64,000 nucleotides of DNA from CALJFL01 sp963669435 (lineage in GTDB: Bacteria > Pseudomonadota > Gammaproteobacteria > Pseudomonadales > Halieaceae). The stretch spans positions 2,976,001-3,040,000 of the forward strand of contig OY770025.1 in the NCBI GenBank assembly GCA_963669435.1, in the 5' to 3' direction. Below, piece after piece: positions 9,536-18,063 of the stretch; within the stretch, counting starts at the first letter, position 1; every line of letters begins with the position of its first letter. The notes beneath the pieces are model-generated. The model made no database searches. It was not told the DNA's origin and saw only the letters and a program-made list of their open reading frames with translations. Made by a program: the position numbers and the translations under genes.

Positions 9536-10144
9536 TTACTGATCGTCCGATGCGTGGGCGTTGGCGTCTTCGCTGATCTGGTCGGCGATAGTCTGACTGA
9601 GTTCCGCAAACATAGCGCTGTAAATGCGGGCCACTTTTTCTGCGGACAGCTCACCGGGTATGGTTTGCTCTAACTGTGCGATGCGCCGAACATCATCTTC
9701 GTCTTCACCGGATTTGCGTACCCGCCACTCGGCCACCAGTCGCGCGCGCTGTGCATTGGCATCGAGTTCAAGTACCCGAACCGCCACCGCGTAGGTCGGG
9801 GCGCGGCGCTGTTGCCAGGGGAAGGTCTGCACGTTTTCGGTGTTCAGTTGCGTGGCGAGGTTGAGAGCCAGCACGCGTGAGATACCATCTTCAAGCGGCT
9901 CAGCCCAGCGCGAATAGGGGGCAATTTCCAGTTTGTTGCCCGCGCGGTTGTACACCATGCTGTTGCGGTTCAGGTACTCGGGCACCGTGATTGGGCCGAC
10001 ACCCACCGAGGGTGTCTGACCGCTGGGGTTAACACCATCGGGCCCACTCAGCAGGTAGTGATCCGATGTCGGCGTGCTCCCACAGCCGCTGATGGTGACG
10101 GCAAGCACTGCCAGAAGCAGGTAGGTTCTCAGTTCAGTCATCAT
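9536..10144 (-). CDS. PqiC/YmbA-type ABC transport auxiliary lipoprotein
   Basis: Outer-membrane lipoprotein expected to partner an MCE lipid transporter, 202 residues. The signal peptide ends in the lipobox ISGC (about residues 18-21), so Cys21 would be lipidated. Features of the PqiC/YmbA family (DUF330) are the early SDHYLLSGP, SVGVGPITVPEYLNRNSMVY and the SRWAEPLEDGISRVLALNL stretch. It is the last gene of a four-gene operon; its ATG overlaps the end of the MCE gene by four bases. PqiC forms a ring on PqiB in E. coli; a similar role here is inferred from family and context. Confidence 0.88.
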   Translation of the reverse strand: MMTELRTYLLLAVLAVTISGCGSTPTSDHYLLSGPDGVNPSGQTPSVGVGPITVPEYLNRNSMVYNRAGNKLEIAPYSRWAEPLEDGISRVLALNLATQLNTENVQTFPWQQRRAPTYAVAVRVLELDANAQRARLVAEWRVRKSGEDEDDVRRIAQLEQTIPGELSAEKVARIYSAMFAELSQTIADQISEDANAHASDDQ

Positions 10145-11109
10145 TTCTCCTCGCTTTTGCCGCGAATGAGTGCTTCCGGCTGTTCTTCCAGGGTTTTCGC
10201 CAATAGTTGTAAGGCACGGCCTGCCTGGGCTATCTCACGCAGGGCCTTGTTCAATTCGTGGGTTGTGGCGGAGTCCTCCGACACCAGCGCATTTACCTCC
10301 CCCAGAACGCTGTCCAGCGATGCCAGCGCTTTCTCGAGCAGCTCCAGGTTGTCCTTGGCCATTTCAGACCAGATGGGGAGTTCCGCGTTCACGCTGTCTA
10401 CGGCGGCGGCGGTGTTATCCAGTACCCGATCGAGTTTTGGACCCGAGGTGTTGAGCATGGTTTGTAAGTTGTTGCTCAGGTCGGTAAACGAGTTCAGGCT
10501 TGCCTGCATGTCGCCGGGCAGGGACTGGAACCTGTCGCTGCTGACAAAACTGTTCAGTCCCGAGGCGATGTCCCGCAGGTCATTCACCAGCTGCGCCCAG
10601 TTGATGGACTCGATCTCACGGGTCAACCGCTCCAGTTCGGTGGGTATGGTGGGCACCTGGGTATATTCTGACTCGATGTCAGCGAGTATGACGGGCGAAT
10701 CGGGGTGGAAATCCAGCTGAACGTAGAGCAGTCCGGTCAGCAGGCTCTGGGTATTCAGTTGTGCACGCATTCCGCGGGCAATAAGCTCGTCGGTGAATTT
10801 GTCGGAAGTCGAACTGCCCCGTCTTCTTATGTTGTCGCTGACCAGTTCTGCCTCGACCTGCATAATCACGTCAACAGTATCAGTGTCGAAGATCAGCCGG
10901 ATGTCGGTGACCTGACCTATCTGTACGCCTCGCAGGGCCACCGGTGCTCCGATGGACAAGCCCTTCACCGAGCCGTCGAACACCATGATCACCTTGTCCT
11001 TGTCGCTGCCGAAACCGGAGCTGCCGAGGAAGATCAGGCCCGAAATTACGATAAGCAGGGCACCTACAATAAATGCACCAATGGCGACCGTATGTGGCTT
11101 CTCGTTCAT
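10141..11109 (-). CDS. MCE (MlaD-like) substrate-binding protein of a lipid ABC transporter
   Basis: Membrane-anchored periplasmic lipid-binding component, 322 residues. One N-terminal helix (about residues 10-30, IGAFIVGALLIVISGLIFLG) precedes a single MCE domain (about 38-120) containing VKGLSIGAPVALRGVQIGQV. The rest is mostly helical with heptad-like leucines, suggesting a long needle or coiled-coil extension, longer than E. coli MlaD (183 residues). Gene overlaps of four bases on both sides (ATGA) tie it to the ATPase and lipoprotein genes. Function in moving phospholipids between membranes is inferred from the family. Confidence 0.92.
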   Translation of the reverse strand: MNEKPHTVAIGAFIVGALLIVISGLIFLGSSGFGSDKDKVIMVFDGSVKGLSIGAPVALRGVQIGQVTDIRLIFDTDTVDVIMQVEAELVSDNIRRRGSSTSDKFTDELIARGMRAQLNTQSLLTGLLYVQLDFHPDSPVILADIESEYTQVPTIPTELERLTREIESINWAQLVNDLRDIASGLNSFVSSDRFQSLPGDMQASLNSFTDLSNNLQTMLNTSGPKLDRVLDNTAAAVDSVNAELPIWSEMAKDNLELLEKALASLDSVLGEVNALVSEDSATTHELNKALREIAQAGRALQLLAKTLEEQPEALIRGKSEEK

Positions 11110-11879
11110 GCGTTCGTTCCTTCAGATTGCTCGATGCCGCGCGCCAGAAATTGTCTCACAACCGCTTGTGAGCTGTGATCCCGCAAGGTTTTTGGATCCC
11201 CGTAGTCAATCATCGTCTTGGTGTTGGCATCCAGGTAGACCGAATTGGTTGCAATATCGAATATGCTGGGTAATTCGTGGGTCACCATTACCACGGTGGC
11301 ACCGATGGATTCTTTCAGCTGGACAATCAGTTCATCCAGCAGTCGTGAGCTTATTGGGTCCAGTCCCGCTGACGGCTCGTCGAAAAACAGGATTTCAGGA
11401 TCCAGCGCGATGGCGCGGGCCAGAGCTGCCCGTTTGCGCATCCCGCCGCTGATCTCCGAGGGGTAATAGGTCTGGTATCCCCCCAGCCCGACGAGAGATA
11501 GCTTGTAATCGACAATGCTGGCGATTTCTTTGGTGCTGCACTGGGTGTACAGCTGCAGTGGTAGCGACACATTCTCCGCCAGGTTCATGGCGCTGAACAG
11601 TCCGCCGGATTGGTAGGTGATCCCCCAGCGTTGGCGCATGGCTTCCTGCCGCTCGGCGCTGGCGTGGGTAAAGCTGGTACCGCTGTAAAGAATGTCACCT
11701 TTAGCGGGCGGAATAAGTCCCAGCATGTGTTTGAGCAGGGTACTCTTGCCACAGCCGCTCCCGCCCATGATGACAAAAATGTCGCCGCGGTTAATATCAA
11801 AGTTCAGATCTTTCTGTATCAACAGCGGCCCGTAGGCCATGGTGACATCGCGGACGGTGATATGGGCTTCTCGCTCCAC
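11106..11879 (-). CDS. MlaF-like ABC transporter ATPase
   Basis: Cytoplasmic ATPase of the MCE lipid transporter, 257 residues. Walker A is GGSGCGKSTLLKHML (about residues 35-49), the signature is SGGMRKRAALARA, Walker B plus catalytic Glu is ILFFDEPSAGLDP, and the switch His is in VTHELPS. The SGGMRKR form of the signature is typical of MlaF rather than of other ABC ATPases. It follows the permease stop by two bases and overlaps the MCE gene by four, so the complex is made from one mRNA. Confidence 0.94.
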   Translation of the reverse strand: MEREAHITVRDVTMAYGPLLIQKDLNFDINRGDIFVIMGGSGCGKSTLLKHMLGLIPPAKGDILYSGTSFTHASAERQEAMRQRWGITYQSGGLFSAMNLAENVSLPLQLYTQCSTKEIASIVDYKLSLVGLGGYQTYYPSEISGGMRKRAALARAIALDPEILFFDEPSAGLDPISSRLLDELIVQLKESIGATVVMVTHELPSIFDIATNSVYLDANTKTMIDYGDPKTLRDHSSQAVVRQFLARGIEQSEGTNA

Positions 11880-11881
11880 GC

Positions 11882-13012
11882 CTATATCCCCAACTGTTGA
11901 AACAGAATGTTGATCGCAGCGTCAGCAACGATCAGGTAAATGATGGCCGTTACCACCGCCTCCGTGGCAGCCTGCCCGACCGCCGCGGAGCTGCGACCCG
12001 AATTAATGCCTGAGCGGCAGCCTGCCACGGCGATCAGAACCGCGAACACCAGACTCTTGATCAGGCCCACCATGAAGTGTGTCAGCGTGACTGCAGATTC
12101 AGCCTGGCTAATGTACTGCAAGGGCGTAATGCCCATACCCCCGGCCACGATGCCACCGCCAATGATGCCCAGCACATCGGCGTAGACAGTCAATAGCGGC
12201 ATCATCACCACCAGTGCCAGCATTCTGGGCACCACCAGGAATTCGATCGGCGATATCCCCATGGTGGTGATGGCGTCGACCTCTTCGTTGGTTTGCATGG
12301 TGCCCAACTGGGCGGCATAGGCTGCGCCAGTGCGGCCGGCCATCACCACCGCAGTCATTAATACACCCATTTCACGCAACATGCCGATGACTACCAGGTC
12401 GGCTACGTAGATCTCCGCGCCAAACTGTTGCAGCTGCACCGCGCCCAGGTAGCCCAGGATCATGCCCACCAGAATGCCCGTCAGGCTGATGATGGCGAAA
12501 GCATCGGGCCCGGCCTGGTAGCAAAAATTGGAGAAGTCAGAAAAGCGCGTATTGGCTTTGCCTGCCACCAGCCGGAACAGGGCGATGGTAACCTCGCCGA
12601 TAAATGCCATGGACTCGCGAATATCGTTCTTTACCGTGGCCAGTTTGGCAAGGGGGTTCAAAGCAGCGAGCCAGGAACCGCCGTCTCCTGCAGGGCGGGT
12701 GTGAGGTGCTACGGCGGTCGCCACCTGCAACAAGCGCTGTACACCCTGGGGCAAGGTCGCTGTGACCAGGACGATGTCCTGTTCCCTGCAATAGTTAAAA
12801 CACTGCAGCAGGAAAGCCATGAGCACGGTATCCCACTCGCCGAGATCGTCAGACTGAACGGTGATAGTAGGGGAAGGGTGCTCACGCAGCTGGTGGCGTA
12901 ACTCTGCAAAATCGGGGGTGGCCTGGCCCTGTATCCAGTCGCCGGTCAAGCCCAGGGTAACGCTATCCTGATTCCTGTGGTCCAGCTTGAAACCCGGTGC
13001 CCGGTTAGTCAT
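11882..13012 (-). CDS. MlaE-like ABC permease with fused N-terminal STAS domain
   Basis: Integral membrane subunit of the lipid transporter, 376 residues. Residues 1 to about 110 resemble a STAS domain (the MlaB-type fold; beta strands plus SDDLGEWDTVLMAFLL). Residues about 145-376 are the MlaE permease, with AGRTGAAYAAQLGTMQTNEEVDAI and GMRE-like loops of the family. In E. coli MlaB is a separate protein; here fusion would fix the stoichiometry, a form also seen in other proteobacteria. First gene of the four-gene operon. Confidence 0.92.
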   Translation of the reverse strand: MTNRAPGFKLDHRNQDSVTLGLTGDWIQGQATPDFAELRHQLREHPSPTITVQSDDLGEWDTVLMAFLLQCFNYCREQDIVLVTATLPQGVQRLLQVATAVAPHTRPAGDGGSWLAALNPLAKLATVKNDIRESMAFIGEVTIALFRLVAGKANTRFSDFSNFCYQAGPDAFAIISLTGILVGMILGYLGAVQLQQFGAEIYVADLVVIGMLREMGVLMTAVVMAGRTGAAYAAQLGTMQTNEEVDAITTMGISPIEFLVVPRMLALVVMMPLLTVYADVLGIIGGGIVAGGMGITPLQYISQAESAVTLTHFMVGLIKSLVFAVLIAVAGCRSGINSGRSSAAVGQAATEAVVTAIIYLIVADAAINILFQQLGI

Positions 13013-13119
13013 GCAGCGCGTAGCCGTGATTAGCAGTGATTTTTGAGTCTAACGGGTGGTCTGGGCAAAATCTAGGGCGGTACCCGGGCTAGTGCGGGGT
13101 GCGCGATTGTCAAGCGGAG

Positions 13120-13629
13120 CTAGCGAAATCGGGAGGGAGTCTGCAATGGCGCCACGCTATCGTAGGCCTTCTGGTAGATGTCGGCGATAGAATCCATGTT
13201 GCCAACGGTCCGCCGGCGGGAAACCATGGTGTTGGGAAACAGGTAGGTGTCGGTCTCTCCGAATCGCAACGCACGGGTGCGCCCCACCTTATCTTTGTAG
13301 ATCACCCAGTCCATGTCGAGTTCGTCAGCGAGCAGATCGCCCATGATTATTCCCATGGCCTGAAGTTCTTCCACCTGGTCGTTACGCACCAGGCGCCTGT
13401 CCAGCAGCGCCTGCAATATGGCCAGGTCGTTGTCGCGGCTGCCCTGGAAATGCCGTCCCAGGTTGCGCGCTGCCAGATCGCCCAGTGTATCGCGCTGTCG
13501 TGCCATGTAGCTGCGGTCCAGGTAGCTGAGCTCTTCGATGACAAGTTCCTGTGGGTTGGCCATTGCGGGTGCCGAAAATGCCAGCAGTAGGCAGAAACAG
13601 CTTAGAATTGGACGGCAGACAGCGTGCAT
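13120..13629 (-). CDS. DUF3806 protein with signal peptide
   Basis: Predicted secreted protein of 169 residues and unknown function. A cleavable signal peptide spans residues 1 to about 22 (CFCLLLAFSAPAMA). The mature part fits the DUF3806 family: an N-terminal helix with SYMARQRDTLGDLAARNLG, a middle segment LGDLLADELDMDWVIYKD and the late TDTYLFPNTMVSRR. The reading frame stays open far upstream, into dapA on the other strand. I placed the start at the ATG at 13629 because GAGGT precedes it and a signal peptide begins there. Transcribed away from dapA. Confidence 0.85.
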   Translation of the reverse strand: MHAVCRPILSCFCLLLAFSAPAMANPQELVIEELSYLDRSYMARQRDTLGDLAARNLGRHFQGSRDNDLAILQALLDRRLVRNDQVEELQAMGIIMGDLLADELDMDWVIYKDKVGRTRALRFGETDTYLFPNTMVSRRRTVGNMDSIADIYQKAYDSVAPLQTPSRFR

Positions 13630-13807
13630 GGTGGTTACCTCATAATCTGGCGATACCGCGGTGGTCGGTGCGGCGTAGTATTGGACCACAGTCTGCCGCA
13701 TTTTACTGCATTCCGGTTGTGTTCCGGCCCCTGTCATGGATAATTGCCACCTTCCCCCGGGCAAGCGACTACTAACCCGCTGCCCGACTGATTTCTGGAG
13801 TGAGTGA

Positions 13808-14680
13808 ATGATTTCCGGCAGTATTGTCGCCCTGGTCACCCCCATGCATAGCGACGGTAGCGTCGATTGGGAAGGCCTGGAACGCGTCCTGGACATGCAT
13901 GTAGAAGCCGGTACCAATGCCATCGTGGCTGTGGGTACTACCGGTGAGAGTGCAACATTGAGTACCCCGGAGCACTGTGAAGTCATCAAACGCTGTGTCG
14001 CCTACATGCAGCAGCGGGTACCTGTTATTGCCGGCACTGGCTCCAATTCAACCCGCGAGGCCATTGAGCTCACCGCTGCGGCGGCCGACGCAGGTGCCGA
14101 CGCCTGCCTGCTGGTCACGCCCTATTACAACAAGCCCACCCAGCGTGGCCTGTATGAGCACTTTAAGGCCGTGGCCGCGGCCGTTGATGTTGCGAACATC
14201 CTTTACAATGTGCCCGGCAGGACGTCAGTCGACATGAGCAATGACATTACCCTGGAACTTGCGGAGATTGGCAACATTGTGGGCATCAAGGATGCCACGG
14301 GTGATGTTGAGCGCGGTCGTGACCTGATCGCCCGGGCTCCGGAGGGATTTGCGATTTACTCTGGCGATGACCCGACGGCCATGGAGCTGATTCTCGCCGG
14401 CGGCCAGGGCAATATCTCGGTCACCGCGAACATAGCACCCCAGGCAGTCGCCGAGTTGTGCGAACTGGCCGCCAAGGGTGACCGGGAGGGTGCGCAACGC
14501 ATCGACCAGTTGCTGGTGCCGCTGAATGAAGCGCTTTTCCTTGAGGCCAACCCGATCCCCGTGAAGTGGGCAATGCAGCAGCGCGGATTGATTGAGTCCG
14601 GTATCAGGTTGCCGATGACCGAACTGGCGCCGGAGTTTCATCAGCCGGTATTGGCGGCGATGGAGGCGGCTGGAGTTTGA
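13808..14680 (+). CDS. dapA: 4-hydroxy-tetrahydrodipicolinate synthase
   Basis: Condenses pyruvate and aspartate semialdehyde, the first committed step to diaminopimelate and lysine. The 290-residue protein keeps every catalytic residue at E. coli numbering: Thr44 and Thr45 in GTTGESATL, Tyr133 and Arg138 in YNVPGRTS, and Schiff-base Lys161 in VGIKDATGD. GGAGTGAGTGA lies just before the ATG. bamC starts three bases after its stop, the usual gammaproteobacterial arrangement. Together with dapD, dapC and dapE elsewhere in the window it implies the succinylase route. Confidence 0.98.
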   Translation: MISGSIVALVTPMHSDGSVDWEGLERVLDMHVEAGTNAIVAVGTTGESATLSTPEHCEVIKRCVAYMQQRVPVIAGTGSNSTREAIELTAAAADAGADACLLVTPYYNKPTQRGLYEHFKAVAAAVDVANILYNVPGRTSVDMSNDITLELAEIGNIVGIKDATGDVERGRDLIARAPEGFAIYSGDDPTAMELILAGGQGNISVTANIAPQAVAELCELAAKGDREGAQRIDQLLVPLNEALFLEANPIPVKWAMQQRGLIESGIRLPMTELAPEFHQPVLAAMEAAGV

Positions 14681-14682
14681 AT

Positions 14683-15732
14683 ATGCGTAGTACGATGCCC
14701 ATCCGATGGCTGGTCGCCATAGGTCTTGTCAGTAGCCTGTCGGGTTGCGGTTACCTGTTTGGGGATGACGGGGTGTTTCGCGACCCCTCGCAGGATTACA
14801 AGAACTCACCGGAGCTGGAAGTTATCGAGGTGCCCGCAGGCAAAAGCAGTGAGGCCCTGCAGGAAATCTACCCGATCCCGAATATCGAGGAATCCCTGGT
14901 GCTCGAAGGGGAGTTCGAGGTGCCTCGCCCGACACCGTTGGTTGCCGGCGCCGCGGATGAGGTGGTACGTATCCAGAAGCTGGGTGATGAAACCTGGGCA
15001 CTGGTTGCCATGGCGCCGGGACAGTTGTGGCCCCAGGTGCGTAGCTTTTTATCCGCCGCAACACTGGAAGTTGCTCGCGTGGATGCCCGGGCGGGAATTA
15101 TGGAAACCGGCTGGCTGGAGCTCGACGGCGCTTCCATGGGGTCGCGCTTTCGTTACCGCATCGAACGCGGTGTGCAGCGCGGTACCAGTGAACTGCATGT
15201 GCTGCAGATGAACCAGGCGGGCGATGTTGAAAACTGGCCGGCCAGGTCCGATAACTTCGACCAGGAATCGGAAATGCTGCGGGCGGTGGCCCAGTACATC
15301 GCCAACTCAGCTGATACAGCGCCTGTTTCGATGATTGCTGACCAGGCGATCAGTGCATCGGGACGGATATCCCTGCAGGAAGCTCCGGATGGTCGTACCT
15401 ACATTCAGCTGGGCTTGCCCTACAACCGGGGCTGGGCGTCACTGGCTCGTGGGTTGGAGGACTCCAATTTCGAGATTGTCGACCGCGACCGCAGTGCGGG
15501 CGAGTATTACGCGCGCTTTCTTGGTCTTGAAAGCGAGGAAGACGACGGCTGGTTCAGTTGGTGGGGTGGGGATGATGAGCATCCGTTGGCCGGGAAGGAA
15601 TTCCTGGTGACAATAAAAACCGCCAGCGAGGACAGCGTCGTGATAGGTCTCAGTCCCCGTGAACCTGATCCCGAATTTGACAAACGGCAGGAGCAGGGCT
15701 TGCTGAGCCTGATCAAGGGCAATATCAACTAG
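14683..15732 (+). CDS. bamC: Outer membrane assembly lipoprotein BamC
   Basis: Lipoprotein of the BAM complex that inserts beta-barrel proteins in the outer membrane, 349 residues. The signal peptide ends in LSGC, giving a lipidated Cys near residue 23. The unstructured segment after the Cys (DGVFRDPSQDYKNSPELEVIEVP) resembles the BamC lasso that contacts BamD. Two helix-grip domains follow, separated near residue 215. A TTG at 14677 also lies in frame, but the ATG at 14683 has GGAG at the right distance. Its place after dapA and the presence of bamA in this window support the name. Confidence 0.92.
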   Translation: MRSTMPIRWLVAIGLVSSLSGCGYLFGDDGVFRDPSQDYKNSPELEVIEVPAGKSSEALQEIYPIPNIEESLVLEGEFEVPRPTPLVAGAADEVVRIQKLGDETWALVAMAPGQLWPQVRSFLSAATLEVARVDARAGIMETGWLELDGASMGSRFRYRIERGVQRGTSELHVLQMNQAGDVENWPARSDNFDQESEMLRAVAQYIANSADTAPVSMIADQAISASGRISLQEAPDGRTYIQLGLPYNRGWASLARGLEDSNFEIVDRDRSAGEYYARFLGLESEEDDGWFSWWGGDDEHPLAGKEFLVTIKTASEDSVVIGLSPREPDPEFDKRQEQGLLSLIKGNIN

Positions 15733-15734
15733 TC

Positions 15735-16502
15735 GTGCGATTCGCCTCCCTCGGCAGCGGCAGCAAGGGTAATTCAACGCTGGTTCATAGCGGCGACACG
15801 CTGCTCATGGTTGACTGCGGATTTTCAGCCAGACAGGTAGAGTTGAGGATGGCGCGGCTCGGCATGGATCCGGGTCAGCTCGATGCCATCCTGGTAACTC
15901 ATGAACATTCCGATCATGCCTCAGGGGTTGCCGGCCTGTCGCGAAAATACCAACTTCCTGTTTACCTGACTCATGGCACTGCCAGTACAGGGCGGGTGGA
16001 TAACTGCCACCTGAGTCGTTGTTTTAACTCAGGAGACCGTTTCGAGTTGGGGGATATAACCGTGCAGTCGGTGCCGGTGCCGCACGATGCACGGGAACCC
16101 TGCCAGTACCGGTTTTTCAACGAGCGGTATTCGCTAGGTATTCTCACTGATCTTGGCAGCGTTACACCGCACGTGATCGAGAGCTATCGTCAATGCGATG
16201 GCTTGTTACTGGAGTTCAACCACGATCTGCAAATGCTGCGAGATGGGCCTTATCCTGAACACCTGAAGCGCCGGGTGGGAGGAGACTGGGGGCACCTGAA
16301 CAATTTACAGGCGGTAGCGTTTTTGCAGTCGATTGCAGCTCAGGACCTCCGTCACCTGGCGGTGGCGCACATCAGTGAAAACAACAACTGTCGCAGTGCT
16401 GCTGCGCAGGCCCTGGCCGAGGTGTTTCAGCCTGGCGACAAGCGCGTTGTATGGGCGGAACAAGCGTCGGGCTTTGGTTGGCTCGACCTGGGAACGGACT
16501 AG
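15735..16502 (+). CDS. YycJ/WalJ-like metallo-beta-lactamase-fold hydrolase
   Basis: Dinuclear-metal hydrolase of the MBL fold, 255 residues, with GTG start two bases after the bamC stop. The metal motif is VTHEHSDHASG (HxHxDH), preceded by LVDCGFSARQ and followed by VPVPHDARE; later metal ligands include the Asp in LTDLGS and the His in VAHISENNN. This is the YycJ/phosphoribosyl cyclic phosphodiesterase-like branch. The true substrate is not settled; nucleic acid or cyclic phosphate are possible. Probably co-transcribed with dapA-bamC. Confidence 0.9.
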   Translation: MRFASLGSGSKGNSTLVHSGDTLLMVDCGFSARQVELRMARLGMDPGQLDAILVTHEHSDHASGVAGLSRKYQLPVYLTHGTASTGRVDNCHLSRCFNSGDRFELGDITVQSVPVPHDAREPCQYRFFNERYSLGILTDLGSVTPHVIESYRQCDGLLLEFNHDLQMLRDGPYPEHLKRRVGGDWGHLNNLQAVAFLQSIAAQDLRHLAVAHISENNNCRSAAAQALAEVFQPGDKRVVWAEQASGFGWLDLGTD

Positions 16503-16508
16503 GCGGAT

Positions 16509-17411
16509 TTAGTCCTGCATCGCCCCGTCCTCGGCTTCCTGCAAGGCGCGTTGCTCTTCTGCCTGCCGATCGCGCTTCCAGCGGCGGTTGCTCCACAGCC
16601 AGCTGTAGGGCTCGTCATGGATCGCTCTTTCGATCAGGCTGATATAACGATCACTAATAGCGTGCGATTCTTTGTCGTAAGGCGGTCGCGCAACTTCGTG
16701 AAATTCAATTTCGTAGTAGCCGGGCCGCTGCCTATGGCATTGGGCAAATAGCACCGGGAACTTGGTCATCTTGGCGATGATCTCCGCCCCAAGGTAGAAG
16801 GCCGCTTCGCCATTAAGAAATTCAGTCCAGTAACTGCGTTCGCTGCGTACGGGCGCCTGATCAGCGACCATGACAAATATTCTGAACTCCCGGCGCCGCT
16901 TAAGGATATCCTTGATGGATTCATCCATCGCTAACGGCCGGGAGCCGAACTGACTGCGGATGTCGTAAACCAGTTCATCCACCACCTTGTTGTGCAATGG
17001 CTTGTAAACCGGGTCGATGGGGATGTCCAGCGCGGTGGTGGCGCCGTGTAACATCCACTCCCAATTGCCCTGGTGGATGGTGAGTACAATGACTGAATCG
17101 GTGTAGTTGTTACTGTACTCGGTCAGCAGTTCTGGATTACGCAGGGTGACCCGCTCACGGAAATCCTCCGCGGTCATACGCCGCGCCTTGATGATCTCCA
17201 GGGCCACCTGGGCGAGATGTCGGTAGAACTTTTTTGCCAGAACTGTGATCTCACTCTCGGTTTTGTTCGGAAATGCCTGCTTCAGGTTCTTTCTGACCAC
17301 AGCTTTGCGATAACCTGAGACGTAGTAGAGCACCAGGTAGCCCAACCATGCCAGGGCGTATAGCACTGGGAAGGGCAACCAGCTGATCAGCCGGTAGAAC
17401 ATCATTTGCAT
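16509..17411 (-). CDS. LpxL/HtrB-family lysophospholipid acyltransferase
   Basis: Inner-membrane acyltransferase, 300 residues, of the family that adds secondary acyl chains to lipid A. There is one N-terminal helix (MFYRLISWLPFPVLYALAWL), the family motif KNLKQAFPNK, and the catalytic HX4E-type motif LTIHQGNWEWML. The start at 17411 has AGGAG nine bases ahead; an open frame upstream (to 17492) overlaps the end of the LRR gene and is less likely. It sits 19 bp after the LRR lipoprotein stop. The exact acceptor (lipid A or ornithine lipid) is not proven by sequence. Confidence 0.88.
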   Translation of the reverse strand: MQMMFYRLISWLPFPVLYALAWLGYLVLYYVSGYRKAVVRKNLKQAFPNKTESEITVLAKKFYRHLAQVALEIIKARRMTAEDFRERVTLRNPELLTEYSNNYTDSVIVLTIHQGNWEWMLHGATTALDIPIDPVYKPLHNKVVDELVYDIRSQFGSRPLAMDESIKDILKRRREFRIFVMVADQAPVRSERSYWTEFLNGEAAFYLGAEIIAKMTKFPVLFAQCHRQRPGYYEIEFHEVARPPYDKESHAISDRYISLIERAIHDEPYSWLWSNRRWKRDRQAEEQRALQEAEDGAMQD

Positions 17412-17430
17412 GATCAAGGGCTCCTGCGGC

Positions 17431-17940
17431 TCATGGATCGACCGGCGCGCAGTGTCGCGGTAAGCGAACTTCTTCGGCGCGTAGTAGCGCACCTGAGGCG
17501 GGGCAGCGGAGTGTCGCGTTACCGCGCAGGTCGACCAGCCGCAGTGACAACAGGTCGTACAGTGGGGCAGCGTTTTCTATCTTGTTGTTGTCCAGGTAGA
17601 CATCCTCCAACGAGGACAGGGGCGTAAGATGAGTAAGATCACTGAATTCATTCGAACTCAGCTTCAGTTGCGTGAGGCCGGTGAAACTACCGATTCCGGC
17701 AAGCGACTGGATTCCCGCGTGGCTGCAGTTGAGCACCGAAAGTTGCGCAGCACTGGTAACCGTGTTGTCGACAATCGCCTGCTTGATGCACTCGCCAAGG
17801 GCAGGATCGGTGATTTCGTAGTCAGTAAACAATGGCTTCGGCGAAAAAACCACCCGTTCGTTCACCGTAAAGTCATAAGAACCGCAGCCGGCGATCAATA
17901 GCACTATGAGTAATGTCTGCGCGTTGACAGCAATTCGCAT
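17431..17940 (-). CDS. Small leucine-rich repeat lipoprotein
   Basis: Predicted lipoprotein of 169 residues. The signal peptide ends in LLIAGC (about residues 15-20). After a 35-residue linker, four to five short LRR units follow with the SDS22/internalin-like spacing (LTQLKLSSNEFSDLTHLTPL, LEDVYLDNNKIENAAPLYDL). Two Cys near the C terminus (RCPASG and RHCAP) may cap the solenoid. The start at 17940 gives the signal peptide directly; a farther upstream start (18000) would hide it. The gene precedes the acyltransferase on the same strand. Such LRR proteins act as protein-binding scaffolds; the partner is unknown. Confidence 0.75.
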   Translation of the reverse strand: MRIAVNAQTLLIVLLIAGCGSYDFTVNERVVFSPKPLFTDYEITDPALGECIKQAIVDNTVTSAAQLSVLNCSHAGIQSLAGIGSFTGLTQLKLSSNEFSDLTHLTPLSSLEDVYLDNNKIENAAPLYDLLSLRLVDLRGNATLRCPASGALLRAEEVRLPRHCAPVDP

Positions 17941-18022
17941 GGAAGACGATGTCCTGTGTATTTGCCGGCTATTGTACCCCGATTCTCCCGCGACACTCAT
18001 GGCGAGCTGACGGACGGGTCTT

Positions 18023-18028
18023 TATAAT
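18023..18028 (+). promoter_or_regulatory. Candidate -10 element for the cyclase-like gene
   Basis: A perfect TATAAT lies 35 bp before the ATG at 18064. No good -35 box stands 16-18 bases upstream, so the promoter may be weak or activator-dependent. The divergent LRR gene starts at 17940, so this 123-bp stretch should hold both promoters. Confidence 0.4.
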
Positions 18029-18063
18029 GCCAGCTACAGTATTAATCCTAGGCGAGCAGGGCG

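Noticed and set aside
13630..13989. Upstream extension of the DUF3806 gene
   Set aside because: It overlaps dapA on the other strand, adds no signal peptide, and the ATG at 13629 has a ribosome site.
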